This document shows positions 54,410 through 63,653 of a stretch of 64,000 bases of DNA, one piece after another. Origin of the DNA: Alphaproteobacteria bacterium (GTDB taxonomy: Bacteria; Pseudomonadota; Alphaproteobacteria; Rickettsiales; SXRF01); NCBI GenBank assembly GCA_020049775.1, contig JAGVLO010000007.1, positions 179,133-243,132 of the forward strand, written 5' to 3'. The position numbers and the translations under genes were made by a program. Positions within the stretch are counted from its first letter, which is position 1. Every line of letters starts with the position of its first letter. The notes beneath the pieces are model-generated. The model ran no database searches. It worked only from the letters and a program-made list of their open reading frames with translations, and was not told where the DNA came from.

Positions 54410-55349
54410 TGGCTTCCTGTAGTCCAAGCAGGTTTTGGGCAAAATCCGTTGCAGAAAAATCACTTATGTCTTCGATGCCCTCACCTATCCCAATGTAATG
54501 TATTGGTATTTTCTCCTGCTTGGCCAGCGCCACCACAATGCCGCCCTTGGCTGTGCCGTCCAGTTTGGTAATGACTAACCCATTGATTTGTGCCAGCTCC
54601 TTAAAAGCCTGTACCTGAGACAGGGCGTTCTGCCCGGTGGTGGCATCGAGTACCTGAAGTGTGTGGTGAGGGGCTTCAGGGTCTATTTTCTTGAGAACTT
54701 TAGATATTTTCTGGAGTTCTGCCATCAGGTTCGCCTTGTTCTGCAACCTGCCCGCCGTATCAATCAGGAGTACGTCTGCACCGGCCGCCTTGGCCTGCTC
54801 ATAGGCACGGAAGGCAACGCTGGCAGGGTCGGCCTCAAACTCGCCGGTAATGACCGGTATATTCGCCCGCTGCCCCCAGACCTGCAACTGCTCCACCGCC
54901 GCCGCACGGAAGGTGTCGGCGGCTGCAAGCATCACTTTCAGCCCCTGCTGGCGGTACTGGCTGGCCAGCTTGCCGATGGTCGTGGTTTTGCCATTGCCGT
55001 TCACGCCCACCATCATAATCACCGATGGCTTGCGCGACGCGTCAAGCACCAGCGGCTTTGCATATGGTTCAAGGATTGCAGCAATCTGCGCAGCAAGAAA
55101 CTGGCGCACCTCATCGGGCGCAATCTGTTTGTCAAAACGCTGCTTTGCCAACGCTGCCGACAATTCGCTGGCAACCGATGCGCCAAGGTCGGATTCAATC
55201 AGCAGTTCTTCCAACGACTCAATCGAATCATTATCCAGTTTTGCCTTGGTGAAAATGCCCGTAATGCCGCCCGCCAGTTTGCCGGACGTTTTGCCCAGCC
55301 CCTGTTTAAGTCGTGAAAGCCAGCCTGTTTTAGGCGCTACAGAACTCAT
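54402..55349 (-). CDS. ftsY: Signal recognition particle receptor FtsY
   Basis: 315 aa from MSSVAPKT, whose ATG overlaps the mtaB stop (ATGA); the track adds 24 codons. It has a short basic N-terminal A region, then the N domain and the SRP GTPase G domain: GVNGNGKTTTIGKLASQY (G1), DTFRAAAVEQL, LIDTAGRLQNK (G3) and ITKLDGTAKGG (G4). It receives SRP-ribosome complexes at the inner membrane. The long acidic A domain of E. coli FtsY is absent, as in other alphaproteobacteria. Confidence 0.96.
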   Translation of the reverse strand: MSSVAPKTGWLSRLKQGLGKTSGKLAGGITGIFTKAKLDNDSIESLEELLIESDLGASVASELSAALAKQRFDKQIAPDEVRQFLAAQIAAILEPYAKPLVLDASRKPSVIMMVGVNGNGKTTTIGKLASQYRQQGLKVMLAAADTFRAAAVEQLQVWGQRANIPVITGEFEADPASVAFRAYEQAKAAGADVLLIDTAGRLQNKANLMAELQKISKVLKKIDPEAPHHTLQVLDATTGQNALSQVQAFKELAQINGLVITKLDGTAKGGIVVALAKQEKIPIHYIGIGEGIEDISDFSATDFAQNLLGLQEAID

Positions 55350-56662
55350 GCCACCATCCCGTAAAGCTTGCTGGCATCTGCGGCATTTACCGCCGCCGTT
55401 ATCACACGCCCCGGCTCGCACGGATGGCTAAGCTCCATGAGTGCAAAATGCTCGGTGCGGCCCAACCGCTCTTTTTCAACGACTACGCTGGCTGTCTTGC
55501 CCACTTGCGAACCAAGATATTTTTGCAGCTGGCGCTCGCCCGCTTCACGCAGGCGGCTAGCGCGTTCCTTGCGCAAATTACCCGCCACTTGCGGCATTTT
55601 AGCGGCAGGCGTGCCAGGACGCGGCGAGAACGGAAACACATGTAAATAAATAATTCCCGCCTCATCCACGATGTCGAGCGTGTTTTTAAACATCTCTTCC
55701 GTTTCTGTCGGGAAACCCGCGATGATGTCTGCGCCAAACACAACATCAGGCCGCAAGTCACGCACGCGGTTGCAGAAATCGATAGCATCCTTGCGCAAAT
55801 GACGGCGCTTTATGCGCTTGAGAATCATATCGTCACCTGCCTGCAAACTGACATGCAGGTGTGGCATCAGGCGCGGTTCTTCCGCAATCAGGCGGTATAA
55901 ATCATCATCTACTTCCACCGCATCGATGGAAGAAAGTCGCAGGCGTTTTAAATCCGGCACAAGCGCCAGCAGGCGTTTCATCATTTGCCCCAGCGTCGGC
56001 TTGCCCGGTAAATCCTTGCCGTAATCGCTTATGTCCACGCCGGTAACCACCACTTCGCTGTAACCGGATTCCACCAGCTTACGCACTTGTGCCACGATAT
56101 CGCCCATCGGCACCGAGCGGCTGTTGCCTCGGCCATAAGGGATAATGCAAAACGTGCAGCGGTGGTCGCAGCCGTTCTGCACCTGCACGAATGCGCGCGC
56201 CCTGCCCTCGAACGACGTCACCATATGCGCCGCAGTTTCCTTAAGTGACATGATGTCGTTGACCAGTGCTTTTTCTGTATTTTCCAGCACAAACTGGTAG
56301 CCGCTTTTTTCCAGCTTTTCCTGGTTGCCGATTACTTTATCCACCTCGTCCATCTGCGCGTACATGTCGGGATGCACCTGTGCCGAGCAACCGGTGACAA
56401 TAATTTTTGCATTCGGGTTTTCTTTACGCGCGCGGCGAATGGCCTGTCGCACCTGCCGTTCCGCTTCCGAGGTCACCGCACAACTATTGAAGATAATGGC
56501 GTTCTCCAGCCCAGCCGCCGTCGCCTGTTGACGAATAACTTCGCCCTCATAGCTGTTCAGGCGGCAACCGAAATTGACGACATCAATGCTACCGCTGCGC
56601 ACAGTTTGCTGCTGCCCGCCCTCTTCATGTTCATGTTTATGATTGCAGTCTTTACCCGACAT
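55346..56662 (-). CDS. mtaB: tRNA t6A37 methylthiotransferase
   Basis: 438 aa from MSGKDCNHKHEHEEGG (His-rich start); the track adds 28 codons lying in dapF. It is a radical-SAM enzyme that adds a methylthio group to t6A at position 37 of tRNA. It has the N-terminal UPF0004 domain (VVNFGCRLNSYEGE, IIFNSCAVTSEAE, IVTGCSAQVHP) with three cluster cysteines, then the radical-SAM motif CDHRCTFC. No strong TRAM domain is seen after residue 380. It overlaps dapF by 11 bases and ftsY by four. Confidence 0.93.
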   Translation of the reverse strand: MSGKDCNHKHEHEEGGQQQTVRSGSIDVVNFGCRLNSYEGEVIRQQATAAGLENAIIFNSCAVTSEAERQVRQAIRRARKENPNAKIIVTGCSAQVHPDMYAQMDEVDKVIGNQEKLEKSGYQFVLENTEKALVNDIMSLKETAAHMVTSFEGRARAFVQVQNGCDHRCTFCIIPYGRGNSRSVPMGDIVAQVRKLVESGYSEVVVTGVDISDYGKDLPGKPTLGQMMKRLLALVPDLKRLRLSSIDAVEVDDDLYRLIAEEPRLMPHLHVSLQAGDDMILKRIKRRHLRKDAIDFCNRVRDLRPDVVFGADIIAGFPTETEEMFKNTLDIVDEAGIIYLHVFPFSPRPGTPAAKMPQVAGNLRKERASRLREAGERQLQKYLGSQVGKTASVVVEKERLGRTEHFALMELSHPCEPGRVITAAVNAADASKLYGMVA

Positions 56663-57470
56663 CGAGTACCCCGATAAAACTTGCGGCCACGGGGCCAGTT
56701 TTGAATACGCGGTTGGCTTTCTGATCCCATTCGATCTCAAGCACACCGCCAGGCAGTTGAACCGCCGCCTTACCGGAAAGCAGTCCGCGCTGCGTCAGCC
56801 CAACAAGGGTGGCACATGCCGCCGTGCCACAAGCAAGCGTCTCTCCTGCCCCGCGTTCCCATACGCGCAATTTAACATGTGTATCATCTATAACCTGCGC
56901 GAAGCTTACATTCGTGCGCTTGGGGAATAATTCGTGATGTTCGAGCCTCGGCCCCAAATCATGCACCGGCGCGTCTTCCACGTCATCCACGGTGAATACA
57001 AGATGTGGGTTTCCCATGCTCACAGCCAGCGGGTCAGAAAGCCCCCTGTCTTTGATATCCAAATGCAGGGTGTCGCATTCTTCGCTCAGCGGTATTTCCT
57101 GCCAAGCAAATTTCGGTTCGCCCATATTCACGCGCACTTTTTTGTTACCTGCACGGCTGCAATGCAACATTCCCGCGTTGGTTTCCACTATCACATCATC
57201 CTGCTTGGATTCTTCCATTACCAGCCATGCCACACAGCGCGTTGCGTTGCCGCACGCATCCACCTGTGTGCCGTCGGCATTATAAATGCGCATGAATACA
57301 TCAGCTTTTTTAGAAGGCTCGATAATAATTATCTGGTCACAGCCCACTCCTGTGCGACGGTGTGCAATGACTTCCAGCTGTTCCGGCGTAAACCGCACCA
57401 TGTCTGCGCGCACGTCAAACACGACGAAATCATTTCCTGCACCATGCATTTTTACAAAAGGAAGGGACAT
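56652..57470 (-). CDS. dapF: Diaminopimelate epimerase
   Basis: 272 aa. It converts LL- to meso-diaminopimelate for lysine and peptidoglycan. The two catalytic cysteines are in DACGNATRC and LACGTAACA, and the start FVKMHGAGNDFVVFD is typical. It is the first gene of the dapF-mtaB-ftsY operon, an order common in alphaproteobacteria. Confidence 0.97.
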   Translation of the reverse strand: MSLPFVKMHGAGNDFVVFDVRADMVRFTPEQLEVIAHRRTGVGCDQIIIIEPSKKADVFMRIYNADGTQVDACGNATRCVAWLVMEESKQDDVIVETNAGMLHCSRAGNKKVRVNMGEPKFAWQEIPLSEECDTLHLDIKDRGLSDPLAVSMGNPHLVFTVDDVEDAPVHDLGPRLEHHELFPKRTNVSFAQVIDDTHVKLRVWERGAGETLACGTAACATLVGLTQRGLLSGKAAVQLPGGVLEIEWDQKANRVFKTGPVAASFIGVLDVG

Positions 57471-57481
57471 CTCAGATAACT

Positions 57482-57874
57482 CTACCAGCCCCTACCGTCA
57501 CGTTCGCGGTCACTCTCTTCGCGCTCACGCGCCTGACGCTCACGCTCATCACGCTCTTCCTGAATGCGAAGAAGCCATTCACGTCTTTTTTCATCTTCGT
57601 CTGCATTTTGGAAAGCGCCCAACTCAGCGTTTTCCTTGGTATTTACATTAGCAACCAAATCAATACCCGCACCTACCACAAACCCTGCAACAGCACCCTT
57701 AAGCATACGCCCACCTTTAGAGCTGTCCTTCGCAACCTGCCGCTGGCGACCCTGAAAATCGAACAACTGCTGGTGTTTTGGCTTTTCGTCCTCGCCGGTC
57801 GCAGCGCCAATCCCGCCGCCAATTACTGCGCCGATAACCGCTTTCATAAAACCGCGCCTGCTCTGCATTGCCAT
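57482..57874 (-). CDS. Glycine-zipper-like small protein, hypothetical
   Basis: About 130 aa (ATG at 57874 preferred over the track's GTG). A basic start (RRGF) leads into a Gly-rich hydrophobic stretch (MKAVIGAVIGGGIGAATG) and a second one (LKGAVAGFVVGAGIDLVANV), separated by a polar stretch. It ends in a highly charged Glu/Arg coiled tail (EERDERERQAREREESDRERD). The two Gly-rich stretches look like glycine-zipper membrane segments. Not recognised. It sits 12 bp upstream of dapF on the same strand and may be in the same transcript. Confidence 0.6.
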   Translation of the reverse strand: MAMQSRRGFMKAVIGAVIGGGIGAATGEDEKPKHQQLFDFQGRQRQVAKDSSKGGRMLKGAVAGFVVGAGIDLVANVNTKENAELGAFQNADEDEKRREWLLRIQEERDERERQAREREESDRERDGRGW

Positions 57875-58129
57875 ATTGTGAACCACTAACTACGGGCTGT
57901 TTTCAAAGAGCGCGTATTTTACACATTTCTGCCAAATTAACAACGACTTGTGCAATTCGTCTTCAGTCATAACCCACTGTATTTAGAAAACAATATTTAG
58001 ACGTTGTGAATGATTTTAAAATATACATATATTTCAGTAATTTATTTATTGTGCATTGCAGCATTTTTTGATATTATAATGCTAGGTTAAAAGGTTAGCT
58101 TTTAGCCATTATGTGAGGAAATGAAGTGT

Positions 58130-58318
58130 ATGTTTAACAAAGTAACATTGTTTCTGGTCATCATTGGCGCCGTAAATATGGGCGTAGCCAGTTGGTCAGG
58201 GGTGAATATTCTTAGCACCGTTTTTGGTGATTTAAGCACCGCTGTCAGCGCGTTGATCGGCTTATCCGGTGTCTATATGCTGCTGGATAATTATACTACA
58301 TTGCTGAAGCACTCATAA
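58130..58318 (+). CDS. DUF378-family small membrane protein
   Basis: 62 aa from the ATG of MFNKVTL, nine bases after GAGGAA (the track start is too close to that site). Two helices with the DUF378 pattern: VTLFLVIIGAVNMGVASWSGVN, LSTAVSALIGLSGVYMLL. Usual DUF378 proteins are 60-70 aa and of unknown function. A single gene with its own terminator. Confidence 0.85.
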   Translation: MFNKVTLFLVIIGAVNMGVASWSGVNILSTVFGDLSTAVSALIGLSGVYMLLDNYTTLLKHS

Positions 58319-58357
58319 TGTGTAGCAGCAAGTAAATCTCCATTTAAATTCAATTGG

Positions 58358-58391
58358 CCCCGCTCTTAAATCCTAAAGAGCGGGGTTTTTT
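58358..58391 (+). terminator. Rho-independent terminator after the DUF378 gene
   Basis: CCCCGCTCTT-aaatccta-AAGAGCGGGG followed by T6, 40 bases after the stop. Confidence 0.9.
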
Positions 58392-58477
58392 CATGCTAAA
58401 AGGGGCCAAAAGGGGTTTGTTGTCTTGTGTTAACCAATTTACGCCTGCTATAGTTTTGCAGCTCTGGGAGGAGTGAT

Positions 58478-59554
58478 ATGGCAAAGCTCGTAGAAGCAAG
58501 CACTGAAGTGCTAAAGACACTGATAGGCGCAGCACAGCGTAAGGCAAAACATTTGGGCAGCTGGTACGCGCTCAATGATCCGGACTACGACCCGTCCGAA
58601 AAATTTGAAACTTTTAAATCACAAAAAATTGCTGATGATGTTGCGCTCGAACGCGCGCTGGATGAATTCAAGCATTCGCTTTCCGATAAATCGCGCCGCC
58701 TGCGCCGCAAATGGAAGAAGCTGGAAGCATCGCCCGAAATGTTCGACGAGCCGGACATTATTGAGGCAAAACGTGCATACGAAAATTCACTCACCGATGA
58801 GCAATGCGAGAAAGAAGCAAAAATCCTCAAGATGTTTGATAACCGCAAAACTAACCGCGTTGTCAAACTGGTGTTTAAAGGTATGGAAAATGCAGGCAGC
58901 ACCGAAAAAATCCTGCGCACGCTGCATTCATCCGTAACAGCGCCAATTAGTGATATGCATAAGCAGGCAGGCTTAGTGAATTCTATAGAAGCGGTCATCA
59001 GACGCGTCACCGATATTCTCGAAAGCCAGTACCCAGGAAAATCTACACCCATATCCATGCTCATGACAGATTCTGATGATAACAAATGGCAGATGTTCCC
59101 CTCCGGCACCGGCTCTGAAAAAGGCTTCGAGTTATCACGGCTGCTCGACATCATGGAAGTGACCGTGGCCGGCGAACTGGCAGATCCCGCACCATGGCAG
59201 CGCGTGAACACCAAGGTTCGTGGCATATTGCAACCTGCCTTTTGCGTAGAGGGGAAACATTTTGACTATACCAACATGCACGCATGCGTGGCGGCTGGCC
59301 TGCGCAAGCTTCCCGGCATGGAAAAGAAAATAGTACCCCTGTATAAAATTGACGGCGTGGCCGTGAATGAAACCATGTACAAAGCAGAGGTAAAGCGCAG
59401 GCAGGATGACGTGGGCTGGCCACCTCTGGATGCCGACTACTCAGGCCTGACCCACGGCACCATGTTCATCGGGCCGGAAGCAGAGGCAGTTATCAGGGAA
59501 TATTTCGGCACCGACCTACACAGGGTCAAGACGCCGGAAAGACGCGCACGCTGA
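58478..59554 (+). CDS. Large hypothetical protein (ORFan)
   Basis: 358 aa, behind GGAGGAG. It is soluble with a charged, helical N-terminal half (coiled-coil-like from about residue 45 to 130, for example LSDKSRRLRRKWKKLEASPE). The second half is more globular, with scattered aromatic motifs (PAFCVEGKHFDYTNMHACVAAGL, DDVGWPPLDADYSGLTHGTM). No signal peptide, membrane segment or known catalytic pattern. Codon use fits the neighbours. It is convergent with an APH-type kinase (8 bp), with the DUF378 gene before it. Confidence 0.6.
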   Translation: MAKLVEASTEVLKTLIGAAQRKAKHLGSWYALNDPDYDPSEKFETFKSQKIADDVALERALDEFKHSLSDKSRRLRRKWKKLEASPEMFDEPDIIEAKRAYENSLTDEQCEKEAKILKMFDNRKTNRVVKLVFKGMENAGSTEKILRTLHSSVTAPISDMHKQAGLVNSIEAVIRRVTDILESQYPGKSTPISMLMTDSDDNKWQMFPSGTGSEKGFELSRLLDIMEVTVAGELADPAPWQRVNTKVRGILQPAFCVEGKHFDYTNMHACVAAGLRKLPGMEKKIVPLYKIDGVAVNETMYKAEVKRRQDDVGWPPLDADYSGLTHGTMFIGPEAEAVIREYFGTDLHRVKTPERRAR

Positions 59555-59562
59555 ACTGTTAG

Positions 59563-60597
59563 CTATCTAATGGTTTCTTTATCTTTGGCCTGCCCGCCAG
59601 ATTGCATAACGCGATCCGCCCATGAGCCGACGTCTTTGCTCCATTTAAAGTAATCATCCGGCTTGAACGCAGGGTTAAATTTGTTCATATTCGAAAGTGT
59701 GGCCGTGGCCTTGGCCTGATTTTTTATCAACGTAAAAATCGTTTCCCTGTCTTCCGCCGATAATGGCTTGACGCTGTCATAGCCTTTCAGAAAAGCTTCC
59801 GCTTTCTCATAAAATATCTTTGCATTTACACCATCTTCTTTCCATGGAGTGGTGCTGCCCCAGGTCATGGCCACCGCGACATCCTGAAAGGGAATACCAC
59901 GCCCCGCTGATTCTATATCTATCAGTGTCACCTGCCCGTTTTCGCCAACAATCATGTTACCAGGGTGTGCATCACGATGCACAAGGCCAGATTTCAATCG
60001 TTTTGTTGGCATGTCATACGCCACTTCGCGCAGATCTTTTGCCGATTGCATGATGCTTCCAAGCATCGGCTTGTCGTCACGCAGCCAATTTTTCACTTCG
60101 TTTTTTTCAGCAGCATCTGCCATGCGCAACAGTTCTGCGCCAGCGCGCCAGCTTGCTGATTCATGGTTTGGATCTATGTGATGATCGTGGAAAAATTGCT
60201 CACTCAATGTATGTGTCTTGGCCAGCGCCTTCCCAAACGCTTCCATATCCGCTTCCGTAAGGTCTATGAACGAATTGCTTTTTCCCTTCACAAATTCACT
60301 TACGACAAATTTATCGCCTGATGGCAACTCACCAATGCCACCCACTGGCCGCGCCACTGGCGCACCGTTTTCATAAAAATAATGATGAAGCTTATGCATA
60401 TCTTCTGAAGCAGAGGCATGCGCCGTACTGATTGAAACAACATATGCGCCATGGTCGGTGGAAATTTTATGGGTAGAACGCCGCGCCCCGCCTGAAAGCT
60501 TTTCAGGTTCGCCTGCCAATGAAACGGGCCTTTTCTCCGCATCGCTTATATGGCGGAGAATAGCGCTTATTTGGGATGGCAGTAGCTTATCTGTCAT
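59563..60597 (-). CDS. APH-family phosphotransferase
   Basis: 344 aa with the aminoglycoside phosphotransferase/choline kinase fold. The N-lobe has YVVSISTAHASASEDMHKLHHYF. The catalytic loop is GLVHRDAHPGNMIVGE (Brenner-type HxDxxxxN) and the metal Asp sits in VTLIDIESAGRG. Small-molecule kinase, substrate unknown; candidates include homoserine, fructosamine or choline-like compounds. Classical drug resistance is unlikely to be readable. The start has a weak ribosome-binding site. Convergent with the ORFan before it. Confidence 0.75.
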   Translation of the reverse strand: MTDKLLPSQISAILRHISDAEKRPVSLAGEPEKLSGGARRSTHKISTDHGAYVVSISTAHASASEDMHKLHHYFYENGAPVARPVGGIGELPSGDKFVVSEFVKGKSNSFIDLTEADMEAFGKALAKTHTLSEQFFHDHHIDPNHESASWRAGAELLRMADAAEKNEVKNWLRDDKPMLGSIMQSAKDLREVAYDMPTKRLKSGLVHRDAHPGNMIVGENGQVTLIDIESAGRGIPFQDVAVAMTWGSTTPWKEDGVNAKIFYEKAEAFLKGYDSVKPLSAEDRETIFTLIKNQAKATATLSNMNKFNPAFKPDDYFKWSKDVGSWADRVMQSGGQAKDKETIR

Positions 60598-60676
60598 CCG
60601 CTACAATATCACGCGCGAACATTAACCATTGTTAAGTTTTAATGAAAAACACAGAAAATAAAATATCCAGACAAAT

Positions 60677-62218
60677 TCAATCGCCTATCCATTGCACCTT
60701 ATAAAGGTCAAAGCGCCGATCCTTCATATTTCGTACAGTACCCTCATTACGCGAAAGCATAAGGTTTTCAGGGCGCAGGTCTGCAAAACAAACCATTTCT
60801 ACATTAGGATCTGCCATCGTCGCAATTCCATCGCGCGTGAAGTTAAAGTCACACGGGGTAAGTATGCCACTCTGCGCGTAATGAATATCCATGTTCTCAA
60901 CGTCAGGAAGGTTACCTACCACACCCGACATCACGACAAACATCTGGTTTTCAACCGCACGCGCCTGACAGCAATAGCGAACGCGCATATAGCCTTGCCG
61001 TTCGTCAGTACAGAATGGAACGAAAAGGAATAGCGCGCCCTGATCTGCCAGATGCCGTGCAAGCTCTGGGAACTCGGCATCATAACAAATCAGCACACCT
61101 ATAGGACCGCAATCTGTGGGGATAACATCCAGCTGCTTTCCTCCTTTGATGTTCCACCAGAAACGCTCATTAGGAGTCGGATGTATCTTGGTCTGTGAAT
61201 AGACCGAACCGTCACGAAGGAAAATATAAGAAATATTATAAATATCGTCACCACGACGAGTGGGGTGTGAGCCGGCAATGATGTTTACATTGCGGCGTAT
61301 TGCCTGCTGCTCCATGAAGGCGATGAAACGGTCTGTATAAGAGGTCAGCCACTCAATAGATTGTGCAGGATTTAATTTTTCTTTGTGCGCGGAAAGCAAA
61401 GGCACTGTAAGCATTTCTGGAAACAATACAAAATCCGACTTGTAATCAGATGCCACCTCTATGAAGTAAGACAATTGTTGCTCAAACTCATCCTCAGATT
61501 TTACTTTACGAACCTGAAACTGTACGGACGCAATGCGCACGGTTTTCGGAAGTCGGGATATATTCTTTAACGCTAGTGTTCCTTTACTATCTGCTATAAG
61601 CGGATTGCGCCAAAGCAAGTGTGCGGCATACCCCGCAGACTCCTTGTCATGCCTCAGATAGTCCGGCAATATACCTATCAGTTCAAATCCATTGGCAAGC
61701 TGGAAGGTAAGTACGGGGTCACGTAATTTCTTGGATTTTACCAGATCTACATATTGTTCGATTGTTTGGACTTTCTTTCGGCGCTTGGCAAACCCCGGAA
61801 GCCTGCCGCCAAAGATAATGCCTTTAAGCTTCAGGCTCTGGCAAAGCTTTTTCCTGACGCTGTATAGGCGCTGCCCGATACGCAGGGAACGATGCTCCGG
61901 ATCCACGCACACTTCCATGCCATATAGATGGCTGCCATTTTCATCATGACGCGAGGCATAACCATGCCCGGTAATTTCACGCCAAGTATGAGGCCTAAGT
62001 GCCGTATCCCCAATAATGAATGTCGCACAATAACCAATAACCTTCCCTTCATATTCAGCAATAAATTGCCCTTCGGGAAATGTATTGATATGGCCACGGA
62101 TATGTTCCTGCTGAAAACTATGCTCGCCATACACGCGCTGGCTAAGCCCTGCGACAGCCGCAGCGTCCATCAAACTTGCATTACGAATAATAATTTTGGC
62201 GTCAGAAAGTTTGCGCAT
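60677..62218 (-). CDS. GNAT acetyltransferase-nitrilase fusion protein
   Basis: 513 aa from the ATG after GAGGAA; the track begins at an upstream TTG. Residues about 8-150 form a GNAT domain with YGMEVCVDPEHRSLRIGQRLYSVRKKL for acetyl-CoA binding. Residues about 225-510 form a carbon-nitrogen hydrolase domain with the Glu-Lys-Cys triad: FVLFPEMLTVPLL, YSQTKIHPTPNE, GVLICYDAEFPE. Such fusions are known and widespread; a joint function of acetylating and hydrolysing an amide substrate is inferred. The Cys is intact, so the hydrolase is probably active. Confidence 0.88.
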   Translation of the reverse strand: MRKLSDAKIIIRNASLMDAAAVAGLSQRVYGEHSFQQEHIRGHINTFPEGQFIAEYEGKVIGYCATFIIGDTALRPHTWREITGHGYASRHDENGSHLYGMEVCVDPEHRSLRIGQRLYSVRKKLCQSLKLKGIIFGGRLPGFAKRRKKVQTIEQYVDLVKSKKLRDPVLTFQLANGFELIGILPDYLRHDKESAGYAAHLLWRNPLIADSKGTLALKNISRLPKTVRIASVQFQVRKVKSEDEFEQQLSYFIEVASDYKSDFVLFPEMLTVPLLSAHKEKLNPAQSIEWLTSYTDRFIAFMEQQAIRRNVNIIAGSHPTRRGDDIYNISYIFLRDGSVYSQTKIHPTPNERFWWNIKGGKQLDVIPTDCGPIGVLICYDAEFPELARHLADQGALFLFVPFCTDERQGYMRVRYCCQARAVENQMFVVMSGVVGNLPDVENMDIHYAQSGILTPCDFNFTRDGIATMADPNVEMVCFADLRPENLMLSRNEGTVRNMKDRRFDLYKVQWIGD

Positions 62219-62331
62219 TTTCCTCAATCAATGATTGCTTACCAACTATAATTGATAACACGCAAATCAGATTGGGCAATTACAAATGCCACATTCTGCG
62301 GAATATGAATTTAATCTAGTAAACAGAAATT

Positions 62332-62733
62332 TTACCAGCGTGCAGCAGCAGGCATTTCCTTGGCTTCAAATTTGATGCTTTGCATCAGCGCCGTAGCGAG
62401 ATCGCGCAATGTAATATCTTTGCCATCAAGTTTAGAGAATGTATCCTTGGCCTTGCGTGCATCCAATGTGCCTGCGCTGCCTTGCAGCCCTGCCCATGGG
62501 GAAGGTGTGAAGGCATACAGAAATGCTTGCTTGTCGCCTTTTGGGAAACCATCCGCGAGTTTTTCTGGTAAATATGCGCCATGTGACGGCATATGAAATT
62601 CTGTCATCACGCCAAAAGACTGAAGCAGACGCTCGGTTGCTTGACGCACTTCTTTATCTTCTCCCGCAGGGCGGATGTATATCATCCCGCTTTCTACTGC
62701 GACTTTTCCTACCGGTGAGTTCTCGGTTATCAT
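62332..62733 (-). CDS. 133-aa protein, unrecognised family (copy 1)
   Basis: 133 aa, soluble, behind GGGAGGGG. It shares a clear pattern with the gene at 63186-63587, which is also 133 aa: IY(I/L)RPA near residue 20, a helix with ERLLQSFG, then PSHGAYLPEKLADGFP, QAFLYAFTPSP, GTLDARKAKDTFSKL and RDLATALM. The whole length aligns without large gaps. No known domain is recognised. The two copies flank a 67-aa gene on the same strand. Confidence 0.65.
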   Translation of the reverse strand: MITENSPVGKVAVESGMIYIRPAGEDKEVRQATERLLQSFGVMTEFHMPSHGAYLPEKLADGFPKGDKQAFLYAFTPSPWAGLQGSAGTLDARKAKDTFSKLDGKDITLRDLATALMQSIKFEAKEMPAAARW

Positions 62734-62867
62734 AACCCCTCCCGCCAGTCTAAGCTGGCTTACAAGGTCATTATGCGCGCAAAGATTTACCTTTGGGTTA
62801 ACTATCAGCTGTATTTACTTAAAATGCGAATTTTTAACATAATACAATAGACTATATTGAAACGCTT

Positions 62868-63071
62868 TTAAGCAAAATCCGACCAGCGGCCATACTGCGA
62901 CATGAAGGCTTCAAAGTCCGGACTGCTCATCTCATCCCGCGCCGGTTGTTTCTGCTGGCGCGGCGTATTGGTACGCTCAACGATTTTGAGCATACGCTGC
63001 GGGTGTTTCTTTTCAAACCATGCCTGCACACTGCCGTGGCTGGCTTGCTTTTTTACTGCGCTTGAACGCAT
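62868..63071 (-). CDS. 67-aa basic small protein, hypothetical
   Basis: 67 aa starting at an ATG seven bases after AAAGGAG. Lys/Arg/Gln-rich first two thirds (VKKQASHGSVQAWFEKKHPQ, RTNTPRQQKQPARDE) and an aromatic C-terminus (FEAFMSQYGRWSDFA). No membrane segment. Lies between the two 133-aa paralogues on the same strand, with 114-bp and 134-bp gaps. Not recognised. Confidence 0.55.
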   Translation of the reverse strand: MRSSAVKKQASHGSVQAWFEKKHPQRMLKIVERTNTPRQQKQPARDEMSSPDFEAFMSQYGRWSDFA

Positions 63072-63185
63072 AACTAGCTCCTTTTGGACTCTCTAGTGTT
63101 TAGGGAGGCGCACTATAGCAAAAATGAGTTAAAATGACAAGGCACGTAGTCAAAGACAAAAAACACCATATCAATCAGTTGATTG

Positions 63186-63587
63186 TTATTTACGGGATAG
63201 GTCCCTATTCATCAGAACACGGCTCATAATAACAGCCATGGCCAACTCACGCATACTTACCAGCCGGTTATTCAGCTTAATAAAATTATCCTTCAACTTG
63301 CGGGGGTCCAGTTCCCCTTTCGGGCCGCTTTCAATTTTCAGCGGCTTGGGATCGAACTCATATATAAATGCATCTGGATTCTGCATCGGGAAACCGTCCA
63401 TCAATTTTGCAGGAATGGTTGCGCCCTTGGATGGAAAGAGCAGCATTGGCCGCGCACCATAGTCATGGAACAGGCTTTCGGTCATTTCCTGTGTCGGCTT
63501 GTCAAACACCGCAGGCCGCAGATAGATTTTTTTGCCGTCGAAATAGACAATGCCGGCCGGCCGATCGTCGTTGTAGTCATAGCTCAT
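63186..63587 (-). CDS. 133-aa protein, unrecognised family (copy 2)
   Basis: 133 aa from MSYDYND, behind AAAGGGACAATT; the track adds eight codons. Paralogue of 62332-62733 with the same motif order: IYLRPAVFDK, SLFHDYGARP, PSKGATIPAKLMDGFP, DAFIYEFDPKP, GELDPRKLKDNFIKL and RELAMAVIM. The shared core is an IY-R-A strand, a PS-GA-(L/I)P-KL-DGFP element and a C-terminal helix pair. No known domain. It lies just downstream of the 16S gene and its terminator. Confidence 0.65.
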   Translation of the reverse strand: MSYDYNDDRPAGIVYFDGKKIYLRPAVFDKPTQEMTESLFHDYGARPMLLFPSKGATIPAKLMDGFPMQNPDAFIYEFDPKPLKIESGPKGELDPRKLKDNFIKLNNRLVSMRELAMAVIMSRVLMNRDLSRK

Positions 63588-63653
63588 AATTGTCCCTTTG
63601 AAGAAACGCATCGTACATGGCTAACGCTAAAATTTAATTAAGCTAAACAAACA

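Noticed and set aside
54588-55316. 242-aa plus-strand ORF opposite ftsY
   Set aside because: Shadow of the ftsY GTPase gene in the other strand, which has all motifs.
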